A DNA stretch of 9,496 nucleotides from Acidobacteriota bacterium (lineage in GTDB: Bacteria; Acidobacteriota; Terriglobia; UBA7540), in NCBI GenBank assembly GCA_021827255.1, contig JAKAWO010000098.1:1-9496 (forward strand). The letters are read 5' to 3'. Of the stretch, positions 1 through 6,148 are shown piece after piece (position 1 is the stretch's first letter; the number at the start of each line of letters is the position of its first letter). The translations under genes were made by a program, and so were the position numbers. Below the pieces are notes generated by a model. That model was not told the origin of the DNA, made no database searches, and saw nothing but the letters and a program-made list of their open reading frames with translations.

Positions 1-51
1 CACTATACGCCAGCCGGATCTGCGATGGGCGAGCATCCCTTCGGGCAGACG

Positions 52-67
52 CAAGCGCCCAAGCGCC
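52..67 (+). repeat. 8-bp tandem repeat upstream of the aldolase promoter
   Basis: The octamer CAAGCGCC occurs twice head to tail, 15 bases before the -35 hexamer of the candidate aldolase promoter. Two adjacent identical octamers in that position could be a regulator-binding site, but chance is possible in such GC-rich DNA. The rest of bases 1-113 shows no gene that I can support. Confidence 0.3.
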
Positions 68-81
68 TTTATCAGCCTACC

Positions 82-110
82 TTGACAAAGTTATCCTGCT
101 CCAGTAACGT
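82..110 (+). promoter_or_regulatory. Candidate sigma-70-type promoter for the BMC operon
   Basis: A perfect -35 hexamer TTGACA (82-87) is followed, after exactly 17 bases, by TAACGT (105-110), which keeps the most important -10 positions (TA...T). Transcription would begin near 117, leaving a leader of about 65 bases before the ATG at 183. It also rules against the TTG at 114 as the aldolase start for this transcript. The promoter is read from sequence only; the -10 element is imperfect. Confidence 0.5.
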
Positions 111-182
111 GGGTTGCGATTTGCGTCCTGCGGCGCGGCCGCAGGCGCGAGGGCGGGGCGCCAGACGGCTCGCCCTCTCGAA

Positions 183-968
183 ATGATCAAAACCGAAGAC
201 GAGCTGCGCAAAGAGATCGTGGAAACCGGGCGATGGATTCATCGTCTCGGGTTTGTTGCCGCATACGACGGCAACCTCTCAGCGCGCCTGGATAACCACC
301 GCATTCTTTCGACCCCGACCACGATCAGCAAGGGCATGATGGCGCCCGACGACCTCGTGGTGGTGGATTACGAGGGCAAGAAAATTTCCGGACGGCGCAA
401 TGTGACCAGTGAAATAGCCATGCACCTGCTGATATACCGCCGCCGGCCCGACGTTCAAGCGGTCGTCCACGCGCATCCGCCCACGGCCACTGGATATGCG
501 GCGGCGGGGCTGTCTCTCAACAAGGCGTTGGTTTCGGAGGTTGTGCTTTCGCTCGGCTGTATTCCGCTCGCAAGCTATGGCACGCCCGGCACGCCCGAGC
601 TGACTGAAGCCCTGGCGCCCCTGGTGAACTCCTACGATGCCATCCTGATGGCGAACCACGGCGTGGTGACCTGCGGCGCGGATCTGATGCAGGCATATTT
701 CCGCATGGAAACCGTGGAGCACTTTGCCAAGATTTCCCTGGTCACGGAGCTTTTGGGCCGCCAGGTCTTGCTCTCTGAGGACGACGTGGATAAACTGCTG
801 GTGGCGAGACAGAAATACTTCGGCTCCGGCGCGCGCGCCCTCAGCCGCTCCGAGAGTTGCCCGGTCGCCGCTGGCGTGCAGGAGGGGTCTGAGAGAATTC
901 ACGTTACCGCGAATGAGCTGGCGGCTATGGTTTCCGACGTGGTCCGCCAAATCAAGCCCAAAGGCTAA
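183..968 (+). CDS. Class II aldolase (fuculose-phosphate aldolase type), BMC cargo
   Basis: A 261-residue protein of the class II aldolase/adducin family, which uses zinc to cleave sugar phosphates such as L-fuculose-1-P or L-rhamnulose-1-P into DHAP and lactaldehyde. Visible motifs are GNLS (30-33, phosphate/glycine loop), TSE with Glu77, the HAH pair His96/His98, and ANHG with His159. Glu77, His96, His98 and His159 match the four zinc ligands of E. coli FucA. FucA is about 215 residues; here roughly 45 extra residues follow, made of a Gly/Ser/Ala-rich linker (about 212-238) and an amphipathic C-terminal helix (239-261) that looks like a BMC encapsulation peptide. The frame opens at a TTG at 114, but I chose the ATG at 183 because the family fold begins there and a candidate promoter ends at 110; no clear Shine-Dalgarno precedes it. 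Shell genes follow after 69 bases. Substrate is inferred from family and context; other sugar phosphates are possible. Confidence 0.88.
   Translation: MIKTEDELRKEIVETGRWIHRLGFVAAYDGNLSARLDNHRILSTPTTISKGMMAPDDLVVVDYEGKKISGRRNVTSEIAMHLLIYRRRPDVQAVVHAHPPTATGYAAAGLSLNKALVSEVVLSLGCIPLASYGTPGTPELTEALAPLVNSYDAILMANHGVVTCGADLMQAYFRMETVEHFAKISLVTELLGRQVLLSEDDVDKLLVARQKYFGSGARALSRSESCPVAAGVQEGSERIHVTANELAAMVSDVVRQIKPKG
897..965 (+). other. Putative encapsulation peptide of the aldolase
   Basis: This encodes the last 23 aldolase residues. The stretch VTANELAAMVSDVVRQI has hydrophobic residues (Leu, Met, Val, Val, Val, Ile) every three to four positions. It is tethered by a flexible linker rich in Gly, Ser and Ala. 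This is the layout of known encapsulation peptides, short amphipathic helices that carry enzymes into BMC shells. The assignment is inference from pattern and from the adjacent shell genes. Confidence 0.65.
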
Positions 969-1022
969 TGGCTGAACGTCGAGTTGGAGCGACCCGGACT
1001 TCGGCTCTCGAGCGCTAGATGT

Positions 1023-1032
1023 AAAGGGAGGT
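1023..1032 (+). promoter_or_regulatory. Strong ribosome binding site of the BMC-H gene
   Basis: AAAGGGAGGT lies 5 bases before the ATG at 1038. It is the only strong Shine-Dalgarno in the left block; the aldolase and the three vertex genes have weak or no recognisable sites. Higher translation of the hexamer gene suits a shell in which hexamers greatly outnumber the 12 pentamers. Confidence 0.6.
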
Positions 1033-1037
1033 AGGGA

Positions 1038-1331
1038 ATGGGTGAAGCGTTAGGGATGATTGAAACTCGCGGCCTGGTGGCGATGATTGAGGCCTCCGAC
1101 GCAATGGTCAAGGCCGCCAAGGTCACGCTGGTCGGATGGGAGAAAATCGGTTCGGGATATGTCACGGCGCTGGTGCGGGGCGACGTGGCCGCGGTAAAGG
1201 CTGCGACCGACGCTGGAGCCGCTGCGGCCCGCCGCGTGGGCGAGCTGGTGGCCGTACACGTCATCCCACGGCCCCACCCCAGCCTCGAGGGCACGCTCCC
1301 GATCGGCAGGGCGGAATTGGCAGCCAAGTAG
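1038..1331 (+). CDS. BMC-H hexameric microcompartment shell protein (PduA/EutM/CcmK family)
   Basis: A 97-residue single-BMC-domain protein forming the hexagonal tiles of a bacterial microcompartment facet. The N-terminus EALGMIETRGL (3-13), the strand VGWEKIGSGYVTALVRGDV (32-50) and the HVIPRPH segment (74-80) are hallmarks of the family. KIGSG (36-40) is the canonical loop lining the central hexamer pore, and the small Gly-Ser-Gly pore suits polar metabolites. Length matches PduA/EutM (about 95). The ATG is fixed by a strong Shine-Dalgarno and by family alignment. It follows the aldolase by 69 bases and precedes three vertex-protein genes. No tandem-domain BMC-T gene is in the window, so this is the only facet protein seen here; others may lie outside. 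Confidence 0.95.
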   Translation: MGEALGMIETRGLVAMIEASDAMVKAAKVTLVGWEKIGSGYVTALVRGDVAAVKAATDAGAAAARRVGELVAVHVIPRPHPSLEGTLPIGRAELAAK

Positions 1332-1498
1332 TGTCCGTGGGCCGAGCTGCTCCCGAATGAATCCGTCTGCCCACCGCTACGCTCAGGTCGGACGCAGGGG
1401 ACGCGGCGGTCATTCGCCGGGAAAGCCAGCCCGCTCGCCCTGCCTTGCAGGTTCCGGGCTGCGGGCGCGAGCCTCGCGGGCCAGAGCCTCGTGAGCCT
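1332..1498. other. Intergenic gap between BMC-H and first BMC-P gene
   Basis: This 167-base GC-rich stretch is the longest gap in the left block. I see no convincing gene, promoter or T-tract terminator in it. It contains the octamer GAGCCTCG twice shortly before the BMC-P1 start (about 1470 and 1486). It could hold an RNA structure that lowers expression of the downstream vertex genes, but nothing seen proves this. Confidence 0.3.
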
Positions 1499-1798
1499 AT
1501 GCAACTTGCCAAAGTGATCGGGACAGTCGTCGCAACGCGCAAAGATCCGCGCCTCGAAGGCAAGAAGCTGCTGATCGTCACGCCGCTGACCCCTGAGCAA
1601 GTCGAAACCGGCGGCCGGGAAACAATGCCCGCAAAGGCCAGTTATTGGGTCGCCGTGGATACCGTGGACGCGGGTTATCGTGAAACCGTCATCATCGTTC
1701 AGGGCAGCTCCGCCCGCATGGCGAGCGGGTGCAAGGACACGCCCATAGATACGGCGATCGTCGGCATCGTGGATACGGTAAAGCTTGACGCCCAATGA
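1499..1798 (+). CDS. BMC-P pentameric vertex protein 1 (EutN/CcmL family)
   Basis: A 99-residue protein of the EutN/CcmL family, whose pentamers cap the 12 vertices of a microcompartment shell. Typical features are the N-terminal strand MQLAKVIGTVVATRKDP (1-17), GKKLLIV (21-27), VAVDTVDAG (51-59), VQGSSAR (67-73) and IDTAIVGIVDTV (83-94). Of the three paralogues here it is closest to the canonical pattern, retaining the GSSAR loop. It carries a longer loop (about 33-48) between the second and third strands. The frame is open from a TTG at 1445, but the conserved N-terminus begins at the ATG at 1499, so I use that; the ribosome binding site is weak. A 167-base gap separates it from the BMC-H gene. 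Confidence 0.92.
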   Translation: MQLAKVIGTVVATRKDPRLEGKKLLIVTPLTPEQVETGGRETMPAKASYWVAVDTVDAGYRETVIIVQGSSARMASGCKDTPIDTAIVGIVDTVKLDAQ

Positions 1799-1803
1799 GC
1801 GCG

Positions 1804-1838
1804 GAGTCGAGAGTCGAAAGTTAAAGGTTAAAAGGTAA
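1804..1838 (+). repeat. Degenerate 7-bp tandem repeat (five units)
   Basis: Five consecutive heptamers GAGTCGA, GAGTCGA, AAGTTAA, AGGTTAA and AAGGTAA fill 35 bases between BMC-P1 and BMC-P2. The first two are identical; the others keep the pattern with drift from G/C to A/T. The later units carry AAGG-type purine runs, but they lie about 30 bases before the BMC-P2 ATG, too far for a normal ribosome binding site. It may be a short intergenic heptamer array dispersed in the genome. Confidence 0.55.
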
Positions 1839-1867
1839 CGGGCAGCCTGCTCTTGCTCCTGACTTCT

Positions 1868-2140
1868 ATGTTTCTGGCAAAGGTTGTCGGCAACGTGGTG
1901 GCAACGATGAAGGACCCGGCGCTGGACGGGAAGAAAATCCTCATCGTTCAGCCGATTGACAAAAACGGCTTGGCGAGCGGCGAAAAGCTGCTGGCGCTCG
2001 ATAGCGTCGGCGCGGGCGCCGGCGAAACCGTCTATTGCTGCCGCGGCCGCGAAGCCAGCTTTCCCTGGCTGCCCCAGGAAGTACCGACGGAAACGAGCAT
2101 CGTCGCGATTGTGGACGAGGTTAATTTGGGAGACTTGTAG
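1868..2140 (+). CDS. BMC-P pentameric vertex protein 2 (EutN/CcmL family)
   Basis: A 90-residue EutN/CcmL-family shell vertex protein. MFLAKVVGNVVATMKDP (1-17), GKKILIVQPID (21-31), LALDSVGAGAGETV (42-55) and SIVAIVDEVNL (77-87) align with paralogues 1 and 3. It differs where the canonical GSSAR loop should be: it has adjacent cysteines Cys57-Cys58 followed by RGREASFPW. The frame opens at a TTG at 1853, but the ATG at 1868 matches the family N-terminus; no good Shine-Dalgarno precedes it. It lies 69 bases after BMC-P1, separated by a heptamer repeat. Probably one of several vertex types in the same shell. Confidence 0.9.
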   Translation: MFLAKVVGNVVATMKDPALDGKKILIVQPIDKNGLASGEKLLALDSVGAGAGETVYCCRGREASFPWLPQEVPTETSIVAIVDEVNLGDL

Positions 2141-2237
2141 ATTCAGAATGACTGGTTTCGAGCGCGGCGGCCAAGCCTCGCAGCTATTGCGACAGGTGCC
2201 CTACGATAATTCATCCTCTGTCATTCCAACAAAGAAG

Positions 2238-2510
2238 ATGCTTATTGGGCAAGTGATTGGCGATATCGTCGCGACGCAGAAAGCGCCAAGCCACGCGGGG
2301 CGAAAGATTCTCGTCGTTCAGCCGCTCAACCTGGATGGCACGGACCGAGGCGAGGCTGTGCTGGCGCTGGACGCTGTGGATGCCGGGGTTGGCGACCGCG
2401 TGCTGGTGGTTACCGAAGGGTGGAGCGCCATGACGGCCGTCGAGCGGCCCCAATCGCCGATTGACATGGCCGTCCTCGGCGTGATTGATGCGGTGACGCT
2501 GGCCGAATAG
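2238..2510 (+). CDS. BMC-P pentameric vertex protein 3 (EutN/CcmL family)
   Basis: A 90-residue EutN/CcmL-family vertex protein. MLIGQVIGDIVATQKAP (1-17), GRKILVVQPLNLDG (21-34), LALDAVDAGVGDRVLVV (42-58) and IDMAVLGVIDAVTL (75-88) fit the family. The GSSAR loop is replaced by TEGWSAM, with Trp62. I chose the ATG at 2238 because it matches the N-termini of the other two copies. An in-frame ATG at 2148 would add 30 residues without resemblance to the family and lacks a ribosome binding site. It is the last gene of the + strand block before the convergent operon. Confidence 0.9.
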   Translation: MLIGQVIGDIVATQKAPSHAGRKILVVQPLNLDGTDRGEAVLALDAVDAGVGDRVLVVTEGWSAMTAVERPQSPIDMAVLGVIDAVTLAE

Positions 2511-2583
2511 CCAAAAAAGCTCGCCGTAACAGCAGCGACAACGCAACGTCGCTCGAAACACCCGCTCCAATCAAAATGTCATG

Positions 2584-2601
2584 CGCAGGATTTTTCCTGC
2601 G
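2584..2601 (-). terminator. Candidate hairpin terminator between convergent operons
   Basis: A perfect 7-bp stem (CGCAGGA with TCCTGCG, loop TTTT) lies in the 114-base gap between the convergent BMC and TPR/CRTAC operons. Read on the - strand it is followed, after a few bases, by a short T run (CATGACATTTTG), so it could end the ferredoxin transcript. On the + strand there is no T tract after it. A weaker 6-bp stem (2534-2539 with 2548-2553) precedes it. Intrinsic termination is uncertain. Confidence 0.35.
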
Positions 2602-2624
2602 GCGGGATTGGAAAACAACTGCGG

Positions 2625-2960
2625 TCAGCCGGGCGATGAGGGCGCTGAGGCCGTCTTGAGGACACCCGAAAGCGTCCACTTCAATTCGTCCGTCAACTCA
2701 ATGATTTGCATACCCTCCGCAACCAGCACCTTGCAGGCAAGGACGGGGCGCGCTGCGGAATCGGGCTGGCCCTCCAGTTTGTACGTGACGCGGCAGAGCT
2801 GGCACTCCTGGTTCCAGCAGAAGCGGCCGTAGGGGATGGTTTCCGGGCTCACGTACTGAAAGGCTCGTAGGCAGGTATTGTTCTCCGGGACTTGAAACTT
2901 CTTGCCACGGATCGCAATCTCGACGAGTTTCTCAAAATTCCGATAGAGCGTGTCGTTCAT
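2625..2960 (-). CDS. Small [2Fe-2S] ferredoxin-like protein
   Basis: A 111-residue protein with the cysteine pattern of a plant-type / NuoG-N-terminal-like [2Fe-2S] domain: Cys48-x4-Cys53-x2-Cys56-x19-Cys76, followed by the LVAEGMQI segment (79-86) typical after the last ligand in NADH-dehydrogenase G and succinate-dehydrogenase B type domains. It would carry one electron at a time. No signal peptide or membrane segment is seen, so it should be cytoplasmic. The ATG lies 27 bases after the stop of the CRTAC gene, so the two are probably co-transcribed, though no clear Shine-Dalgarno is visible. It is the last gene of the - strand operon. Its redox partner is unknown; no reductase or oxidoreductase is in the window. 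The cluster type is inferred from Cys spacing. Confidence 0.75.
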   Translation of the reverse strand: MNDTLYRNFEKLVEIAIRGKKFQVPENNTCLRAFQYVSPETIPYGRFCWNQECQLCRVTYKLEGQPDSAARPVLACKVLVAEGMQIIELTDELKWTLSGVLKTASAPSSPG

Positions 2961-2987
2961 GCTGAGGCGCGCGCGGTCGGCGTCAGA

Positions 2988-4748
2988 TCAGGCCGTGATA
3001 CCCCGCCCTTCCACGATCGTGATGTAGCGGTCCACGGGAAGATGAGTGAAGCGGTCCACCCGCGTGCTGGGCGCGGGCCACTTCACCTCAATCCAATCGA
3101 ATTTGGTTCGCGGGCCGATTCCCAGCACCAGACGCGGGTCATGAGCGGAGAGATAACCCCCGCCCGAAACCTTGTAAATGTACCGTTTCAGATCGCCGGC
3201 CTGCCAACTCACCTTGGCGCCAACCGCGTCAGGGTTGGCGACCTTGCCCTTTAGCAGAACGCCCAGCCAGTGGTTCAGTTTCCCGACGTTATTGCGGAGC
3301 AGCATGGCAGCCCCCTGGTTAGGAATCAGCAGCACATCCACGCCACCATCATTATTAAAGTCGCCTATCGCCAGACCGCGCCCGGGGAAGTCCTGCTGGA
3401 AAACCGGCCCGCTTTGGCTACTCACGTCCTGATAACAATGGCGGTAGTCTCCGTTGCCCAGGTTGTGCCACAGCAGGGGCGGTTCCTTGAAATGGACTGC
3501 GCTGTATCTCTGAGCTACTTTGTTGTCAGGATGGCCGTCGCTGATGAAGATATCCTCATTGCCGTCGTTATCGTAATCAAGAAACTTCACGCCCCAACCG
3601 CTCATAAAGCGAACCGTCATTCCGATGCCGTTGGAGATAGACTCGTCGTTGAACGTTTCGTCGTGGTTGTTGTGATAGAGGGAAAACATTTCTTCATCCA
3701 CGTCGGTCAGGAAAAGGTCCATCCAGCCGTCTTGATCGTAATCGGCGGAGTCCACGCCCATCCCTGATCGAGCCCGTCCGTCGGCGCTGTAACCTACGCC
3801 CGATTGCAACCCGATCTCTTCGAACTTTCCGTTGCCGCGATTCAAAAACAGGAAGTTGGCCACGGTATCGTTAGCGACAAACAGGTCCATCAGCCCGTCG
3901 TTATTGATGTCCGTAGCCACCGCCCCCCACGAGATGCCTTTGGCGCTGGCAATTCCCGACTCTTTGCTGACGTCCGTGAAGGTGCCGTCCCCGTTATTGT
4001 GGAACAGCCAGCTCGGCATGGGATTATACACGCTCGGAATGCAGTAGTAACGCTCCCCCGTCTCCCGATTGCCGCAGAATTTATTGAGCGATTTCGAAAA
4101 CTCAATGGACTGGCACACAAAAAGGTCCAGACGCCCGTCGTTGTCATAATCGAACCAAAGGGCGCTGGCCGCCAAACCGACAACGCCGACGCCAGCCTTT
4201 TGGGTGACGTCGGTAAAAGTCCCGTTACCATTGTTGTGATAGAGATGGCAGCGCCCGTACTGGGTCAAATAGAGGTCCGGCCAGCCGTCACCGTCGTAAT
4301 CACCCACGGCCACCCCCATGCCGTACCCGTCGCCCGCCAGCCCTGCTTTGTCCGTCACGTCGGTAAAAGTGCCATTGCGGTTGTTGTGGTAGAGAGCGTT
4401 GCGAAGGGGCGGGTTCGGATCATAGAAGTCGCACTTGCCGCTGTTGACCAGATAAATGTCCATCCAGCCATCGTTGTCGTAATCTATGAAGCCGCCGCCA
4501 CCCCCCAGGGTTTCCGGGAGGTAGTATTCCGGAGAACGGCCGCTCTCATGCACGAAGTGGATTCCGCTGGCCGAACTAGGAACGACCTCGAAGACAGGAA
4601 GGCCATTCGGTGGCTGAGGAACGGGCGAGCCTGACAGGTGCAGAATTCGCCCCGACAGCCCTTGGCCTGCCAGCCCGGCCAAGCTGATGGTTTTCAAAAA
4701 CTGGCGGCGTGAGCTGGTCATTTCCCTTCTTTTCCCCCTGACCTTCAT
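2988..4748 (-). CDS. Tat-exported CRTAC-like protein: VCBS/FG-GAP repeats plus ASPIC/UnbV domain
   Basis: A 586-residue exported protein. The twin-arginine motif SRRQFLK (Arg14-Arg15) and a following hydrophobic stretch (LAGLAG) form a Tat signal. Seven calcium-binding DxDxDG-type loops follow: about 89-97, 150-158, 200-208, 280-288, 336-344, 391-399 and 463-471, often with the preceding HNNGNGTFTDV strand typical of FG-GAP/VCBS beta-propeller repeats. The C-terminus (about 508-579) is an ASPIC/UnbV domain. The same architecture is found in vertebrate CRTAC1 and is common in Acidobacteriota and other bacteria; the function is undefined, with adhesion or ligand binding at the cell surface usually supposed. 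Start: the ATG at 4748 has GGGAGG 11 bases upstream; the ATG at 4721, beginning MTSSRRQFLK with AAGGGA close by, is an equally credible start. It lies 89 bases after the third TPR gene and 27 before the ferredoxin gene. Confidence 0.9.
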   Translation of the reverse strand: MKVRGKRREMTSSRRQFLKTISLAGLAGQGLSGRILHLSGSPVPQPPNGLPVFEVVPSSASGIHFVHESGRSPEYYLPETLGGGGGFIDYDNDGWMDIYLVNSGKCDFYDPNPPLRNALYHNNRNGTFTDVTDKAGLAGDGYGMGVAVGDYDGDGWPDLYLTQYGRCHLYHNNGNGTFTDVTQKAGVGVVGLAASALWFDYDNDGRLDLFVCQSIEFSKSLNKFCGNRETGERYYCIPSVYNPMPSWLFHNNGDGTFTDVSKESGIASAKGISWGAVATDINNDGLMDLFVANDTVANFLFLNRGNGKFEEIGLQSGVGYSADGRARSGMGVDSADYDQDGWMDLFLTDVDEEMFSLYHNNHDETFNDESISNGIGMTVRFMSGWGVKFLDYDNDGNEDIFISDGHPDNKVAQRYSAVHFKEPPLLWHNLGNGDYRHCYQDVSSQSGPVFQQDFPGRGLAIGDFNNDGGVDVLLIPNQGAAMLLRNNVGKLNHWLGVLLKGKVANPDAVGAKVSWQAGDLKRYIYKVSGGGYLSAHDPRLVLGIGPRTKFDWIEVKWPAPSTRVDRFTHLPVDRYITIVEGRGITA

Positions 4749-4837
4749 GTCTTGCGTTTCCTCCCAAGCTTCCAAAATGCATGAATTTCGATTCAGACCC
4801 GGCACCCTGGATCTGGCAGAGCCCTCCTGTCAGGTCT

Positions 4838-6148
4838 TCAGCGCGGTGGAGTCCCGGTGGGCTCCTGGACCTGATGGGGACCGAGTTCTCCCCGTGAATT
4901 GGACATTCTGTAGGACTGTCCCGCGCTCCCACGCTCGGAGCGCGATTGCCGCAGAATCGCGTTCAGCCGTACAAACTCTGCGCGCTGTCGCGCTGCGGCT
5001 TTGGGCCGGTGGTCTCGGGCAAGGGCTTCGGCCAGACTGTAACGCACCTCCGGGCTGAAGGGTCCAAACTTTCTGGCGAGCTCAAGCTCTTTCACCGCCT
5101 CCTGCACCTGCCCCGCCCCCAACAGCGCCCGGCCCAGCAGGTAATGCGCCGCGAAGGAGTCGGGGGCGAGTTGGACCGCCTTCTCAGCGAGTGGCAAAGC
5201 GTCCTTGCCCCGGTTCAAACGCAAATCAACGAAGGCGAGCTGCAGGTACGCCATCGCGCTCTGAGGGTTAACCTTGATCTCTTTGTTGAATTGCTTTTCG
5301 GCTTCATCGTAGCGCGCCAACCGAGCCAGCATGGAACCGTAGGCATAGTGAACAAAGGGGGTTGTGGGATAGTCTTTGATCAACTTTTGAAAAGCCGTGT
5401 CGGCTTGATCGTAATCATCGAGCGCAATGAGCTCGCCCACTTCGCCCGCTTGATTGATCAACGCGTCCTTGCTGGGATCAACTTGGCTTGGCAGCAAGGG
5501 AACCCGGAGCAGAGACATGCCCAGCGCGAATTTCACGACATTCGACAGGACACCTCGCGCCACCAAAGCCGACAGCGTGGTTTGGGCGCCGTCAAAATCT
5601 CCGCGCATATTCTCAATCAACGCCCGGTGATAATTCACCGCGTTGATCAGCTCGACATTCCCGCCCAGGCCCTTCGACAGCCCCGTTTGCAGGTGAATGA
5701 TGGAGTTCCTGTAGTCGTGGGTTTCGAACTCGCAGAGCCCAAGCATCGCCCAGCCCTGACCGTAATCCCGGTCCAGCTCGACCAGGTTCCTGAACGCAGC
5801 CACGCCGCGCGCGTACTGGTTGGTGTCGTAGTAAAGCGTTCCCAGATACCACCACCCTTCGTCCCACCGGGGATTCAGCTTGACAGCTTCCTGATAGAGG
5901 ACGATGGCTTTGTCCAGTTGATTGGCCTTACGCGCCTGGGAGGCTTGCTTCGAGACTCGCGCGAACTCGGCTGATGTGGAGGAGGGTGCGGCTCGGTGCC
6001 CTGGAGAACTGGCTTGAGACTCCGCAGCCCGGGCGCCGGAGGCCGAAAGCAACGCCGTAAGGGCGAGCGCGCACAGCGCGCGGCAGAGGAGCTGCGCTCC
6101 CGCTCGCCAGCCTTCGGTAAAAGAAAAAATGAACGAGCCCTCACTCAA
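4838..6148 (-). CDS. Exported TPR protein 3
   Basis: About 436 residues: a signal peptide with a hydrophobic core (about 20-35) and a likely cleavage after ALA-type GARA at residue 41, then two groups of tetratricopeptide repeats. The first (about 63-165) includes AIVLYQEAVKLNPRWDEGWWYLG. The second (about 237-387) contains helical pairs such as YDEAEKQFNKEIKVNP. The Arg/Ser/Pro-rich C-terminus (about 400-436) looks unstructured. TPRs form superhelical scaffolds for protein binding. The frame is open to an ATG at 6259, but that start has no ribosome binding site and would place 118 bases inside the preceding gene and 37 residues before the signal peptide. I prefer the TTG at 6148, which overlaps the end of the upstream gene and suggests translational coupling. 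The start remains uncertain; the product is a secreted or periplasmic scaffold of unknown partner. Confidence 0.82.
   Translation of the reverse strand: MSEGSFIFSFTEGWRAGAQLLCRALCALALTALLSASGARAAESQASSPGHRAAPSSTSAEFARVSKQASQARKANQLDKAIVLYQEAVKLNPRWDEGWWYLGTLYYDTNQYARGVAAFRNLVELDRDYGQGWAMLGLCEFETHDYRNSIIHLQTGLSKGLGGNVELINAVNYHRALIENMRGDFDGAQTTLSALVARGVLSNVVKFALGMSLLRVPLLPSQVDPSKDALINQAGEVGELIALDDYDQADTAFQKLIKDYPTTPFVHYAYGSMLARLARYDEAEKQFNKEIKVNPQSAMAYLQLAFVDLRLNRGKDALPLAEKAVQLAPDSFAAHYLLGRALLGAGQVQEAVKELELARKFGPFSPEVRYSLAEALARDHRPKAAARQRAEFVRLNAILRQSRSERGSAGQSYRMSNSRGELGPHQVQEPTGTPPR

Noticed and set aside
114..182. TTG-initiated N-terminal extension of the aldolase (23 residues)
   Set aside because: The extension is Ala/Arg/Gly-rich without family similarity and begins 4 bases after the -10 element of the candidate promoter.
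1470..1498. GAGCCTCG direct repeat before BMC-P1 as an operator
   Set aside because: Two short copies in GC-rich DNA with no promoter nearby; probably chance.
965..1795. 276-codon open frame on the - strand across the shell genes
   Set aside because: It covers two clear BMC genes in antisense, and its translation resembles no known protein.
2148..2237. 30-residue N-terminal extension of BMC-P3 from an upstream ATG
   Set aside because: No ribosome binding site, no resemblance to EutN N-termini, and the two sibling proteins start at the position equivalent to 2238.
2534..2553. AGCGAC/GTCGCT inverted repeat as terminator of the BMC operon
   Set aside because: Only a 6-bp stem with an 8-base loop and no T tract after it on the + strand; not convincing as an intrinsic terminator.
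3804..4634. Long open frame (276 codons) on the + strand
   Set aside because: It is antisense to the VCBS repeats; its repetitive Val/Ile/Ala-rich translation mirrors the DxDxDG loops on the other strand, and no family is recognised.
4946..5974. 342-codon open frame on the + strand
   Set aside because: Antisense shadow of the third TPR gene, low-complexity composition without recognisable domain or start signal.
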